Source of the DNA: REEB95 sp035934995
GTDB lineage: Bacteria; Pseudomonadota; Alphaproteobacteria; ATCC43930; CGMCC-115725
Assembly: GCA_035934995.1 (NCBI GenBank)
Contig: DASYXI010000041.1
Span: 1 to 64,000, forward strand
DNA: 64,000 bases
Direction: 5' to 3'
Under the pieces are notes generated by a model that did no database searches, was not told the DNA's origin, and was given only the letters and a program-made list of their open reading frames with translations. The position numbers and the translations under genes were made by a program. This document shows positions 43,520 to 52,035 of the stretch, piece after piece (positions within the stretch are counted from its first letter, which is position 1; each line of letters starts with the position of its first letter).

Positions 43520-44521
43520 ATGCGACGTATTACGGTTCTTCTGATCGCGGCGTTATTGGTGGCAATGGGTCCGGCGCACGCCGATCCGCTCAAGCTGCGC
43601 ATCGGCTGGGTGGTGGTGCCGGCTGAGCTCGAGCCGATCTATTTCGCCAAGCCCGGCATCGCAGTCCACAACGGCAAGTCCTACGAGCTCGAGCCCATCC
43701 ACTTTGCCGGTACGACGCAGCAGCTCCAGGCGCTCGGCACCGGCGACCTCGATCTCGCTGACCTGGCTTACTCGGCTGTCGGCGCTGCCATTCAGAACGC
43801 CAACATGCGCGATCTGCGCATCATCTTCGACGGCGTGCAGGACGGTGCGCACGGTTACTACAGCAACGAGTTCATGGTGCTGAAGGACAGTCCGATCCAT
43901 CGGATCGAGGACCTGAAAGGTAAGGTATTGGCGACCAACGCCCTCGGCACCGCCGTTGACATCGGCATGAAGGCGATCGCGCTGCGCCACGGTCTTGAAG
44001 ACAAGCGCGATTTCACGGTGATCGAGGTCAGCTTTCCCAACATGAAGTCAGTGCTGCTGTCGCGTAAGGCCGATCTTGCCACCTTCGTGCCGCCGTTCGC
44101 TTACGATCCGGAGCTTCGTGCCAAGACGCGTACGCTGTTCACGATGAAGGACGCGATGGGCGTAACGCAGCTGACAATGCTCACGGCGCGCGAGGGCTTC
44201 ATCAAGCAGCACCGGGCTCAAATCGTCGATTTCTTGGAAGATGCGATCCGCGTGATCCGTTGGTACACCGATCCGAAAAATCACGATGAGGCGGTGCAGA
44301 TCGTCGCCAATTTCATGAAGAGACCGCCGGCGCTGTTTCAGCAATGGCTCTTCACCAAGGGCGACGATTATCGCGACCGCAGTGGCGTGCCTGATCTGGT
44401 CGCCTTGCAGCGCAATCTCGATACCGAACAGCGGCTTGGCCTGCTCAAGGAAAAGATCGACGTCCGCAAATACGCCGATCTCAGCCTGGTGAAGGAAGCC
44501 GGCCGGCGCGTCGGCCCGTAG
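43520..44521 (+). CDS. NitT/TauT-type ABC substrate-binding protein, copy 1
   Basis: A 333-residue periplasmic binding protein with a signal peptide ending GPAHADP and the two-lobed NMT1/SsuA-like pattern (KLRIGWVVVPAELEPIYFAK, ADLAYSAVGAAIQNAN, HRIEDLKGKVLATNALGTAVD). It is a clear paralogue of the protein at 47709-48716, with long shared stretches such as DLKGKV.ATNA.G..VDI and ALQRNLDT. No permease or ATPase gene is in the window. GGGAGGGGGC precedes the ATG. It lies convergent to the minus-strand operon it resembles. Confidence 0.9.
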   Translation: MRRITVLLIAALLVAMGPAHADPLKLRIGWVVVPAELEPIYFAKPGIAVHNGKSYELEPIHFAGTTQQLQALGTGDLDLADLAYSAVGAAIQNANMRDLRIIFDGVQDGAHGYYSNEFMVLKDSPIHRIEDLKGKVLATNALGTAVDIGMKAIALRHGLEDKRDFTVIEVSFPNMKSVLLSRKADLATFVPPFAYDPELRAKTRTLFTMKDAMGVTQLTMLTAREGFIKQHRAQIVDFLEDAIRVIRWYTDPKNHDEAVQIVANFMKRPPALFQQWLFTKGDDYRDRSGVPDLVALQRNLDTEQRLGLLKEKIDVRKYADLSLVKEAGRRVGP

Positions 44522-44530
44522 AATTTCGCA

Positions 44531-45916
44531 TCAGGCGAGCAGCGGCGGCACACCAAGCACGTCGTGCGCCGTGCCGATCACGCGCTCAGCCGCCAATGCC
44601 GCGGCCAATAACGCTTCCTCTTGCCATGATCGGGCAATGAACTGGAGGCCGACCGGCATATGCGCCGCGTCGAGACCGACGGGCAGCGAGATCGCGCACA
44701 AGCCGAGATAATTGACCGACACGGTGTTGCGGGTGAGGGCTTGGTTGGCCAGCCAGTGGCTGGCGGTGTCGTGGATTGCCGACACCAGCGGCGGCGTCAC
44801 CGCCAGCGTCGGGGTCGCGATGACGTCGACATCGGCCAGGGTCGTCGTGACGGACGCTGCTGGCGCCGCCAGCCGCGCCAACCGGCCCCGATAGGTTTCC
44901 TCGGGTACGGTCGCGGCGCGGGCGATCACCGGCGCGTTGATGGGGTCGAGGGTCGCAATCCACGCCGGCAACTCGCGGTCCAGGAACCGGCGCAGTTCGA
45001 TCGCCGACACACCACCGTCGCAAAAGACCGCAAACGCGGCAGGGAACTCGGGCACCGTCTTGGTGACCAACCGCGCCCCGGCACGTGTCAGGCGATCGAC
45101 CGCGGATTTCGCGGTCTCGGCGATACCGGGCGCGCAATCCTTCCACATGGCGTCGTCGATGCCGATGCGGAGGCCGGTCAGGTTCGCCGGCTCGATCGCG
45201 CGCGGTGCGCCGGGATCGATGACCGCGAACGCGAGCGCCGCGTCGGTGACGCTACGCGCCAGGACACCCGGCGTATCGAAGGTATGGCTCAACGGCACGA
45301 TGCCGTCCGTCGACCAGCGGCCCGCTGTGACCTTAAGACCGATCGTGCCGGTGGCGCTCGCCGGAATCCGCACCGAGCCGGCGGTGTCGGTGCCGAGCGC
45401 GATCAAGGCCGAACCTTCGAGCAGCGCAACGCCGGCGCCGCTCGACGAGCCGCCCGGCGAGCGCTCTTGCACGCTGTCCCAAGGGTTACGCGGGCAGCCC
45501 CAATGCGCGTTGACGCCCGTGCCGCCGAAGGCGAATTCGACCATATGGGTTTTGCCAGTGAAAACGCCGGCTTGGCGGCGCAACGCCGCAACGACCGGTC
45601 CATCCTGTTCCCAACGTGCCGGCAAGCGACGTGGAGTGCCGGCAAAGGTCGGCATGCCGGCGACGGCGAACAGATCCTTGGGCGCGATCGGAATCCCGTG
45701 CAGCGGGCCGAGCCGGCGGCCAGCGGCGAACGCGTCATCGGCATGCTGGGCCATCGCGCGGGCAATGTCGGGCGTCCACAGCGAATAGGCGTGAAGCTTG
45801 GCGTCCCATCGCGCGTGATTGGCGATGGCCGCTTCAGCGAGGTCGCGCGCCGACAGGCGGCGCTCGTCGAAAGCCCGGCCGATCTCGGCGAGCGAAAGCG
45901 CGGTCGGTGCGATCAC
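44531..45916 (-). CDS. Amidase-signature hydrolase, second type
   Basis: A 461-residue amidase. Triad residues are Lys80 in HGIPIAPKDLF, Ser157/158 in GGSSSGAGVALLEGS and nucleophile Ser181 in GTDTAGSVRIPA. It differs from the amidase at 40861 in the catalytic context (TAGSVRIPAS against TLGSVIRPAA), so it belongs to a different subgroup close to aspartyl-tRNA amidotransferase-like and indole-amide-type enzymes. It overlaps the ThDP enzyme gene by 4 bp and is the last gene of a five-gene minus-strand operon. Confidence 0.9.
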   Translation of the reverse strand: MIAPTALSLAEIGRAFDERRLSARDLAEAAIANHARWDAKLHAYSLWTPDIARAMAQHADDAFAAGRRLGPLHGIPIAPKDLFAVAGMPTFAGTPRRLPARWEQDGPVVAALRRQAGVFTGKTHMVEFAFGGTGVNAHWGCPRNPWDSVQERSPGGSSSGAGVALLEGSALIALGTDTAGSVRIPASATGTIGLKVTAGRWSTDGIVPLSHTFDTPGVLARSVTDAALAFAVIDPGAPRAIEPANLTGLRIGIDDAMWKDCAPGIAETAKSAVDRLTRAGARLVTKTVPEFPAAFAVFCDGGVSAIELRRFLDRELPAWIATLDPINAPVIARAATVPEETYRGRLARLAAPAASVTTTLADVDVIATPTLAVTPPLVSAIHDTASHWLANQALTRNTVSVNYLGLCAISLPVGLDAAHMPVGLQFIARSWQEEALLAAALAAERVIGTAHDVLGVPPLLA

Positions 45917-47664
45917 CCGACGGGCACGTCCGCCAGCGACGTGACGCGCGCGGTCAGCACGGCCGAACGATTCTCCTTGAGCGCGGTGAAGCAGCGGTCC
46001 ATCGCTGGCCCGAGCGCCGCCGGCTCGTCGACATATTCGCCGTGCGCGCCGAACGCGTGCGCCAGTTCGTCGAACCGCCGACGCTCGTCCGGCCTGCCAT
46101 TCGACAGCTGGGCTTGGAACTTGCCGCTCTCATCAGCCACGCCCTTGGGATAGACACGCTGCACCGACGCCTTCACCGCCTGCCAGCCGCGGTTGTCGAG
46201 CACCACGGTGAAGATCGGCAGGCCGCATTGCTGCGACACCGCATAGACCGCGTCGGGGCTCATGAAATGGAACGAGCCGTCGCCGACGACCTGTATGACG
46301 CGCCGGTTGGGGTGCGCCAACTTGACACCGAGGGCGATGCCGCCGCTGCCGCCGAGGCCGCCGCCGCCGTGCGCGAAATAGGTCAGCGGCTTGGTGCGCG
46401 GCATCTGACTAAGCGTCGGCCCGGTGTTGCGCACCGCCTCATTCACCACGATGTCGTCTTGCGTCAGTCGCTGGTTGAGCGTCGCGGCGACGTATTCGAC
46501 GGTCATCGCATCGCGGCTGCCGGTTTTTGCCGCCGCGGCGGCCAGCCGCTTCGCTCGCGCGTCGCGCACCGGCGCCCAGCTCGCGATGCGCGCCTTGACC
46601 GTCTGCCGGTAGCGATCGTCGGCGCGCCGCCGCACGGCGTCCAGCACCTGGCGGAGCACCGTGGCGGCGTCGGCCTGATAGCGGCGGTCGGTTGCGAACC
46701 CCCAAACCGGAATGTTCTCCTTCAGCGGATCGACATCGATCTGGATCCAGCGCAGCGTCCGCGCCCGCGGATGATCGAGCGGAATGAACGGCACGTCGGT
46801 GTCGAGCAGCAGGCCGAGGTCGGCGTCCTTGATGCCTTCGCCGACGTTGAATCCTGCAAAGCATGGTGAATCATGCGGAATATTGAGCGTCGCCGGGAAA
46901 CTCTCGAAGACGCGGATGCCGCATTCGCGCGCCAATTCGTCAAGCGCGGCAACGCCCTCGGGCTTGCGGCCGATATAGGTCGTGGCGGCGATCGGATTGT
47001 CGGCCGCCATGAGCTCGGCGGCGATGGCGTCGGCCTCCTCCGGCGCGACGCCGCCTGCCTTGACCGGCCCGTATTTGGCTTCCGGAAAGCCCACCACCTT
47101 GTCGTCGTCAATTTCGGCGGCGAGGATCTCGCGCGGCAGCGTCAAATAGACCGGGCCGCGCGGGTCGCTTTGCATCATCGTATGCGCGCGGCGCAACACT
47201 TCGTTGACGACGACGCCCGACGGCAGCATGTATTCCCATTTGACGTACGGCCGGACGATGCTGGCCATGTCGTAGGGGTCCTGGACGAAGTGGACGTAGG
47301 TATCGCGCGAGCCGGTGAGCTCGCCGTGGATGGTGAACGGCGCGCGTCCGGCCATGACCAGAACCGGCAGGCGCGTGCGCGCCAAATTGTGCAGCGCCAT
47401 CGCTGCGTTGGCGGTACCGGCGTCGACATGCACCAACACCGCTTGGCCCTTGCCGGTGGCGAGCGCATAGCCGCCCGCCATGTGGACGGCGACGTTCTCG
47501 TGCGGGCACAGAATCACGCGGGGCGGTCGGCGGTTGGTTTTTTCCCAGCGCGCCAGCTCTTCAATGATCGGCGCGTGATCGGTGCCGAGATTGGCGAACA
47601 CATAATCGACGCCGAGATCGACCAGTCCCTGCAGGAGATGATGGGCTGCGGTATGCGTGGTCAT
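45913..47664 (-). CDS. Thiamine-diphosphate-dependent enzyme, acetolactate synthase-like
   Basis: A 583-residue ThDP enzyme with the three-domain layout of acetolactate synthases and benzoylformate decarboxylases. The ThDP-activating Glu lies in LCPHENVAVHMAGGYALATG (about 52-72). The cofactor motif GDGS with a following N lies at about 475-505 (VVGDGSFHFMSPDAVYAV and LDNRGW). It has no obvious FAD-specific residues. It may decarboxylate or ligate a 2-oxo acid freed by the pathway. Real substrate unknown. It is the fourth gene of the operon that includes the binding protein, luciferase-like enzyme and hydrolase. Confidence 0.86.
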   Translation of the reverse strand: MTTHTAAHHLLQGLVDLGVDYVFANLGTDHAPIIEELARWEKTNRRPPRVILCPHENVAVHMAGGYALATGKGQAVLVHVDAGTANAAMALHNLARTRLPVLVMAGRAPFTIHGELTGSRDTYVHFVQDPYDMASIVRPYVKWEYMLPSGVVVNEVLRRAHTMMQSDPRGPVYLTLPREILAAEIDDDKVVGFPEAKYGPVKAGGVAPEEADAIAAELMAADNPIAATTYIGRKPEGVAALDELARECGIRVFESFPATLNIPHDSPCFAGFNVGEGIKDADLGLLLDTDVPFIPLDHPRARTLRWIQIDVDPLKENIPVWGFATDRRYQADAATVLRQVLDAVRRRADDRYRQTVKARIASWAPVRDARAKRLAAAAAKTGSRDAMTVEYVAATLNQRLTQDDIVVNEAVRNTGPTLSQMPRTKPLTYFAHGGGGLGGSGGIALGVKLAHPNRRVIQVVGDGSFHFMSPDAVYAVSQQCGLPIFTVVLDNRGWQAVKASVQRVYPKGVADESGKFQAQLSNGRPDERRRFDELAHAFGAHGEYVDEPAALGPAMDRCFTALKENRSAVLTARVTSLADVPVG

Positions 47665-47708
47665 GCGAACCTTTCCGAGGCGATGGGTCGATGCGACGTG
47701 CGTGGCGG

Positions 47709-48716
47709 TTACTTCAGGTGCGCCGCCGCTTCTTTGGCGAGACTGAGATCGAGATATTTCGACGCGTCGAGCTTGGTTTTGAGGAATCCGAGCTGCTGCG
47801 CGGTATCGAGATTGCGCTGCAAGGCGGTGATATTCGGCAGCCCGTTGGGATTGCGGTATTGGTCCTTATGGGTCAGCAGCCAGCCGGTAAAGAGCGCCGG
47901 CGGCCGCTTGGTGAAGTCGGCGACGAGCTTGACCGCCTGATCGTGGTTCTTGGGATCGAGATACCAGTGCAAGGCGCGCAAGCTGTCTTCCATGAAATCG
48001 ACGAGCGCGGCGCGGTGCGCCTTGATGAAGCTGGCGCGCGCCGTCCACAACGCGAATTGGGATTCGCCGACGGCCTCCTTTTCGGTGAACAAGATGTTGG
48101 CCTTGCCCATCAGCTCGGGATCGTTGGCGGTTAGCACCGTGGCGGTGATCAGCGTGACCTTGTTCTCGAGCAGCGCCGCCTTCATGTTGGGAAACGCGAT
48201 CTCGACGACGCTGTAATCGCGTTTGTCTTCGAGACCGTGCTTCATCAGCATGGCGCGCATGGCGATGTCGACGCCGCTGCCGATGGCGTTGGTGGCTACC
48301 ACCTTGCCCTTCAAATCCTCGACCTTTTCGATGCCGCTCGACTTCAGCACGACGTATGGCTCGGTGAAGTAGCCGGGAACGCCGTCCTCGAAATCGTCGA
48401 AGATGACGCGCAGATCGTTGACGCCGGCGTTCTCGATGGTCGTGCCGAAGGTCGGATAGGTGAAGGGCGCAATATCGAGTTGACCCGCCGCAAGTGCGGT
48501 GATCATCGACGGCGTGCCCTGGAAGTGCACCGGCTCGAACGTATAGCTTTTGCCCAGGTGCTTCGCGACGCCGGGCGGCGCCAGCAGCACCGGCGTCAGC
48601 TCGGGCGGGCAGGCCACCCAGCCGACACGCAACGGCAGCGGATCGGCCTGTGCCGCCGCCAGTCCGACAAGCAATCCGACGGAAGCGACGAAGACGGATA
48701 GGACGTGGTTGCGCAT
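47709..48716 (-). CDS. NitT/TauT-type ABC substrate-binding protein, copy 2
   Basis: A 335-residue periplasmic binding protein (signal ending LAAAQADP), paralogous to the protein at 43520-44521. Shared elements include PLRVGWVACPPELTPVLLA, AGQLDIAPFTYPTFGTTIENAG, DLKGKVVATNAIGSGVDIAM and the ALQRNLDT segment near the end. It is third in a minus-strand operon after the luciferase-like gene (about 100 bp) and precedes the ThDP gene by 44 bp. As with copy 1, no permease or ATPase is close. Confidence 0.9.
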   Translation of the reverse strand: MRNHVLSVFVASVGLLVGLAAAQADPLPLRVGWVACPPELTPVLLAPPGVAKHLGKSYTFEPVHFQGTPSMITALAAGQLDIAPFTYPTFGTTIENAGVNDLRVIFDDFEDGVPGYFTEPYVVLKSSGIEKVEDLKGKVVATNAIGSGVDIAMRAMLMKHGLEDKRDYSVVEIAFPNMKAALLENKVTLITATVLTANDPELMGKANILFTEKEAVGESQFALWTARASFIKAHRAALVDFMEDSLRALHWYLDPKNHDQAVKLVADFTKRPPALFTGWLLTHKDQYRNPNGLPNITALQRNLDTAQQLGFLKTKLDASKYLDLSLAKEAAAHLK

Positions 48717-48818
48717 GACTCCTCCCCGGATGCGACGGCGCCTCTACCGGACGCTTACCGCAGCACCGACTCAAACCCGAACAGGTTCAGTTTTCAAGCG
48801 CCGCATGGCTGGCGGCTG

Positions 48819-49991
48819 TCAGGCGCGGGCCTTTTCGTGGCCACTGGCGGGCAGACGATCGCGCAACGCCGGCATGACCTCGCGCGCGAACAGTTCCGTG
48901 TTCCGACGCGTCAGGTCGGCGGGCAAGGTGCCGAAATGCAGGTTCGGCAGGACTAGGTTGAAACCGGCGCGGTCCTGATATTCGGTCAACCGCCGCCGCA
49001 CCGTTTCCGGGCTGCCGCAGATGAACTGGCCTTGCTCGATAAGCTCTTCCATCGTGCGCCGACGGCCGAGACTGGCCTTCGCCGCCATGACGCCCTTCAT
49101 CGACGACAGCGACAGGTAACCGGGCGGCAGCAGCATCTCCATCGGCATGCGCAGGAACTTGTTGACGAAGAATTCGATATGCGGCTTCGCCTCTTTCAAC
49201 GCCTGCTCGTCGGTCTTGGCGACATAGGTGGTGATCGACCAGCCAAGCTGATCGGGCGACGCTTCGTAGCCCGATTTGCGCGCTTCCTCGCGATACATGT
49301 CCATGTAGCGGAACAGCGCCGTCACCGGGCTGAAGGTCTGCAGGTAGACGTAACGGCGTTCCTTCGCCGACGCCCAGCGGATGGTCTCGCTCGAGCCTTG
49401 CGACGGGATCCACACCGGCGGATGCGGTTGCTGATAGGGTCGCGGCCAGACGTTGACGTAATCGAACTGATAGTACTTGCCCTCGAACGGGAACGGGCCG
49501 GGTTGGGTCCAAGCGCGCAGGATCAAGTCGTGCGCCTCGTGAAAACGGTCGTGGCTTTCGGTCGGGTTGACGCCGCTGGCGTGGTACTCGACGCCGATGC
49601 CGCGCACGAAGCCCGCGATCAGCCGTCCGCGCGTGATGTTGTCGAGAATGGCGTATTCCTCGGCCACGGTGAGCGGATTATTGAGCAGCGGCAGGGCGCG
49701 GCCGAGCACCGCGATCTTGACGGTCTTGGTGCGGCGCGACAACGCACCGGCCAGTACGCCCGGCGTCGGCATCAAGCCATAGGCCGTCTGGTGGTGCTCG
49801 TTGACGCAGACGCCGTCGAAGCCCAGCGCGTCGGCGTATTCGATCTCGTCCAGATAGCGGTTGTAGAGCTCGGCGCCTTTCTCGGGGTCGTAATTGCTGT
49901 TGGGATAAAGCAGCCAGTCGGTGACGTAGTTCATGTCGTAATCGGGATCGAGATAAGCGTAGGGCATCAGGTGAAAGAAGAAGAATTTCAT
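48819..49991 (-). CDS. Luciferase-like (LLM) flavin-dependent monooxygenase
   Basis: A 390-residue TIM-barrel LLM enzyme, start at 49991 (MKFFFFHLMPYAYLDPDYD). Typical segments: ALGFDGVCVNEHHQTAYGLMP (about 56-76), RGRLIAGFVRGIGVEYHASGVNP (about 118-140) and GSPETVRRRLTEYQDRAGFN (about 325-345). Such enzymes oxidise substrates using reduced FMN or F420. The specific substrate is unknown, and the closest relatives include alkane and nitrilotriacetate monooxygenase-type enzymes. Its ATG overlaps the hydrolase stop (ATGA). Confidence 0.88.
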   Translation of the reverse strand: MKFFFFHLMPYAYLDPDYDMNYVTDWLLYPNSNYDPEKGAELYNRYLDEIEYADALGFDGVCVNEHHQTAYGLMPTPGVLAGALSRRTKTVKIAVLGRALPLLNNPLTVAEEYAILDNITRGRLIAGFVRGIGVEYHASGVNPTESHDRFHEAHDLILRAWTQPGPFPFEGKYYQFDYVNVWPRPYQQPHPPVWIPSQGSSETIRWASAKERRYVYLQTFSPVTALFRYMDMYREEARKSGYEASPDQLGWSITTYVAKTDEQALKEAKPHIEFFVNKFLRMPMEMLLPPGYLSLSSMKGVMAAKASLGRRRTMEELIEQGQFICGSPETVRRRLTEYQDRAGFNLVLPNLHFGTLPADLTRRNTELFAREVMPALRDRLPASGHEKARA

Positions 49992-50773
49992 CGGGCGCTC
50001 CCCGCGATGAAGCGCGTCACCCGCTCGACGAAGATGTCCTTCTTCTCGACTTGAGGCAGATGGCCGCAATCCGGCACGATCTCGATCTCGGCTTGCGGCA
50101 GGCGCTCGGCGAAACCTTGCGCGATCGCGACCGGCAGGATCCGGTCTTCGCGTCCCCAGACGATCAGAGTCGGCAGCTTGACGCGCTTCAGCCACTTCAT
50201 CAGCAGCGGGTCGTAGAACCGCGGGTGCCAGGCGAGGCGCGCGACCGTGTAGATGTTCTTCATCCGAACGTCAGCGCCGGCGGGATCGACCGCCTGCGTC
50301 GCCGCTTCGTCGCCCCTCGCCTTGTCGTGGAACAGCTGCCGGGCCAGCTCGTCGGCCGGCCACAGAAACATGTCCGGCTTGTGGACGCCGGGAACATTAA
50401 CGCCGGCCGGACCGATCAGCGTCAAAGTCTTGAGGCGCGACGCGTCGAGCATCGCCATCTCAGCCGCGATCCAGCCGCCGAGCGACCCACCCATCAAATG
50501 GACGCCGGTGAGATTTTCGGCGGCGAGAAACTCGAGATAAAACAGCGCCACGTCGTGGATGCCGTCGAGCCATTCGGGCGTATCGGAGCGGCCGAAGCCC
50601 GGATGCTCGGGCACGATGACGCTGAACTGCCGGGCGAGATCCTCCATCCAGGGCAGCCATAACCCGCCGCCGCCCGAGCCGTGGAGATAGACCAGCGGCG
50701 CGCCGCTGCCACTGCGCATCACGTGGATGCTGCAGCCGTGCAGCGTCTCCCTGGTTTCGGTGTGCCCCGCCAT
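49988..50773 (-). CDS. Alpha/beta hydrolase
   Basis: A 261-residue alpha/beta-fold hydrolase. Oxyanion HGSGGGG (about 31-37), nucleophile elbow GGSLGG with Ser97, acid WGREDRILP (Asp, about 214) and His in DCGHLPQVEK (about 239). The profile resembles meta-cleavage-product hydrolases and other C-C hydrolases. First gene of the minus-strand operon (hydrolase, LLM, binding protein, ThDP, amidase). Its stop overlaps the LLM start by 4 bp. Confidence 0.9.
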   Translation of the reverse strand: MAGHTETRETLHGCSIHVMRSGSGAPLVYLHGSGGGGLWLPWMEDLARQFSVIVPEHPGFGRSDTPEWLDGIHDVALFYLEFLAAENLTGVHLMGGSLGGWIAAEMAMLDASRLKTLTLIGPAGVNVPGVHKPDMFLWPADELARQLFHDKARGDEAATQAVDPAGADVRMKNIYTVARLAWHPRFYDPLLMKWLKRVKLPTLIVWGREDRILPVAIAQGFAERLPQAEIEIVPDCGHLPQVEKKDIFVERVTRFIAGSAR

Positions 50774-50872
50774 GATCCCGACCGTTCGCGCACGGTTGGC
50801 GCCGGGTCATGTCAATGGATCGGGCGGTCACTGTCAATCTGCCGCGGCGCGCGGGTGGGACGGACGTGGGCA

Positions 50873-50897
50873 GGAACTCAGCCGCGCGACCGCCGTT
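50873..50897 (+). promoter_or_regulatory. EcfG-type general stress promoter candidate
   Basis: GGAAC at 50873-50877 and CGTT at 50894-50897 are separated by 16 bases, matching the alphaproteobacterial EcfG/sigma-EcfG consensus GGAAC-N16/17-CGTT. It lies about 26 bases upstream of the DUF1328 ATG, and DUF1328 genes are common general-stress targets. Match seen directly. Regulation is inference. Confidence 0.55.
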
Positions 50898-50923
50898 GTG
50901 GCAAAGCACCAGGGAGTAACGAC

Positions 50924-51097
50924 ATGCTAAGATGGGCACTGTTCTTTCTGATCATCTCGATCGTCGCCGGCGTCCTCGGCTTCACTGGCATCTCGGCAGC
51001 CGCCGCTGGAATCGCCAAGGTTCTGTTCTTCATCTTCATCGTCATCTTCGTCGTTCTGCTCGTGTTGGGCCTGATAGCCGGAAACGCGTTGTTCTAG
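50924..51097 (+). CDS. DUF1328 family small membrane protein
   Basis: A 57-residue two-pass membrane protein. MLRWALFFLIISIVAGVLGFTG, the ISAAAAGIAKVLFFIFIVIFVVLLVLG part and GNALF match the DUF1328 (YtjA-type) family. AGGGAG sits 9 bases before the ATG at 50924. Longer frames reaching upstream are not coding. Members are often induced in general stress, consistent with the promoter candidate just upstream. The molecular function is unknown. Confidence 0.88.
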   Translation: MLRWALFFLIISIVAGVLGFTGISAAAAGIAKVLFFIFIVIFVVLLVLGLIAGNALF

Positions 51098-51165
51098 GCG
51101 GGCTACGATTTCCCTCCGCAGCGCCTGGCGACGCGGCTATTTTCCCTTCGGACAAAGGGGGCGCC

Positions 51166-52032
51166 ATGAGGCTCTGCCGCTACAACGACAATCGCATCGG
51201 CATCGTCCGCGGCGGCGTGGTGCATGACGTGACCGCGATCGTCGACGAGCTGCCGGCGCAACGCTATCCGCTGGCGCTCGGCGATCCATTGATCGCGCGC
51301 CTCGGCACGCTGCGTCCGAAGCTCGAAAAGCTCGCCGACCAAGCGAAGCCGGTGCCGGTTGCCGCCGTGCGGTTACTCAGTCCGGTCGCCAATCCGTCGA
51401 AAATCATCGGCACACCGGTGAATTATCACGCCCACCGGCTCGAAGCCGACAAGGACAAGGAGATCGCGATCTATTCGCCGTCGACCCGCGCGCGGCCGAT
51501 CGAGGAGCAGGGCTTGTTCCTGAAGGCGATCAGCGCACTGGTCGGGCCGGCCGAAGGCGTCGCGGTGCGCTTTCCCGACCGGCGCACCGACCACGAGGCC
51601 GAACTTGGCCTGGTCATCGGCAAGCGCGCCGCCAATGTCTCCGAGGCCGAAGCGCTCGACTATGTCGCCGGCTACGCGATCGCGCTCGACATGGTGGTGC
51701 GCGGGTCCGAAGACCGCAGCTTCCGCAAATCGATCGATACTTATGCCGTGCTCGGCCCGTGGCTGGTGACGGCGGACGAAGTCGGTGATTCTTCGAAGCT
51801 GGCCTTTTCGCTCAAGGTAAACGGCGAAATGCGCCAGGCGTCGAATACCAGCTTGATGGAGATGAATATTCCGCGCCAGATCGCATGGGCTTCGACCTTC
51901 TACACGCTGCTGCCCGGCGACATCATCATGACCGGAACCTGCGAAGGCGTCGCGCGCGTGGTGCCGGGCGACACGATGACGCTCGAGTTCGAGCGCATCG
52001 GCCGGATGGAGGTTCCGGTTCGCGGCGCCTGA
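51166..52032 (+). CDS. Fumarylacetoacetate hydrolase (FAH) family protein
   Basis: A 288-residue FAH-family enzyme. Start at the ATG at 51166 (MRLCRYNDNRIGIV). Key elements: the core KIIGTPVNYHAH (about 77-88), the metal-binding DHEAELGLVIGK (about 143-154), GYAIALDMVVRG (about 171-182) with the Asp, and FYTLLPGDIIMTGTCEGVARV (about 245-265). Members hydrolyse acyl-acetates or act as decarboxylase/hydratase in aromatic degradation, so this may finish the neighbouring catabolic pathway. It follows DUF1328 by 68 bp. Confidence 0.87.
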   Translation: MRLCRYNDNRIGIVRGGVVHDVTAIVDELPAQRYPLALGDPLIARLGTLRPKLEKLADQAKPVPVAAVRLLSPVANPSKIIGTPVNYHAHRLEADKDKEIAIYSPSTRARPIEEQGLFLKAISALVGPAEGVAVRFPDRRTDHEAELGLVIGKRAANVSEAEALDYVAGYAIALDMVVRGSEDRSFRKSIDTYAVLGPWLVTADEVGDSSKLAFSLKVNGEMRQASNTSLMEMNIPRQIAWASTFYTLLPGDIIMTGTCEGVARVVPGDTMTLEFERIGRMEVPVRGA

Positions 52033-52035
52033 GGA

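Noticed and set aside
44660..46153. 497-residue plus-strand ORF opposite the amidase and ThDP genes
   Set aside because: Arg/Gly-rich nonsense frame. The minus-strand genes carry intact catalytic motifs.
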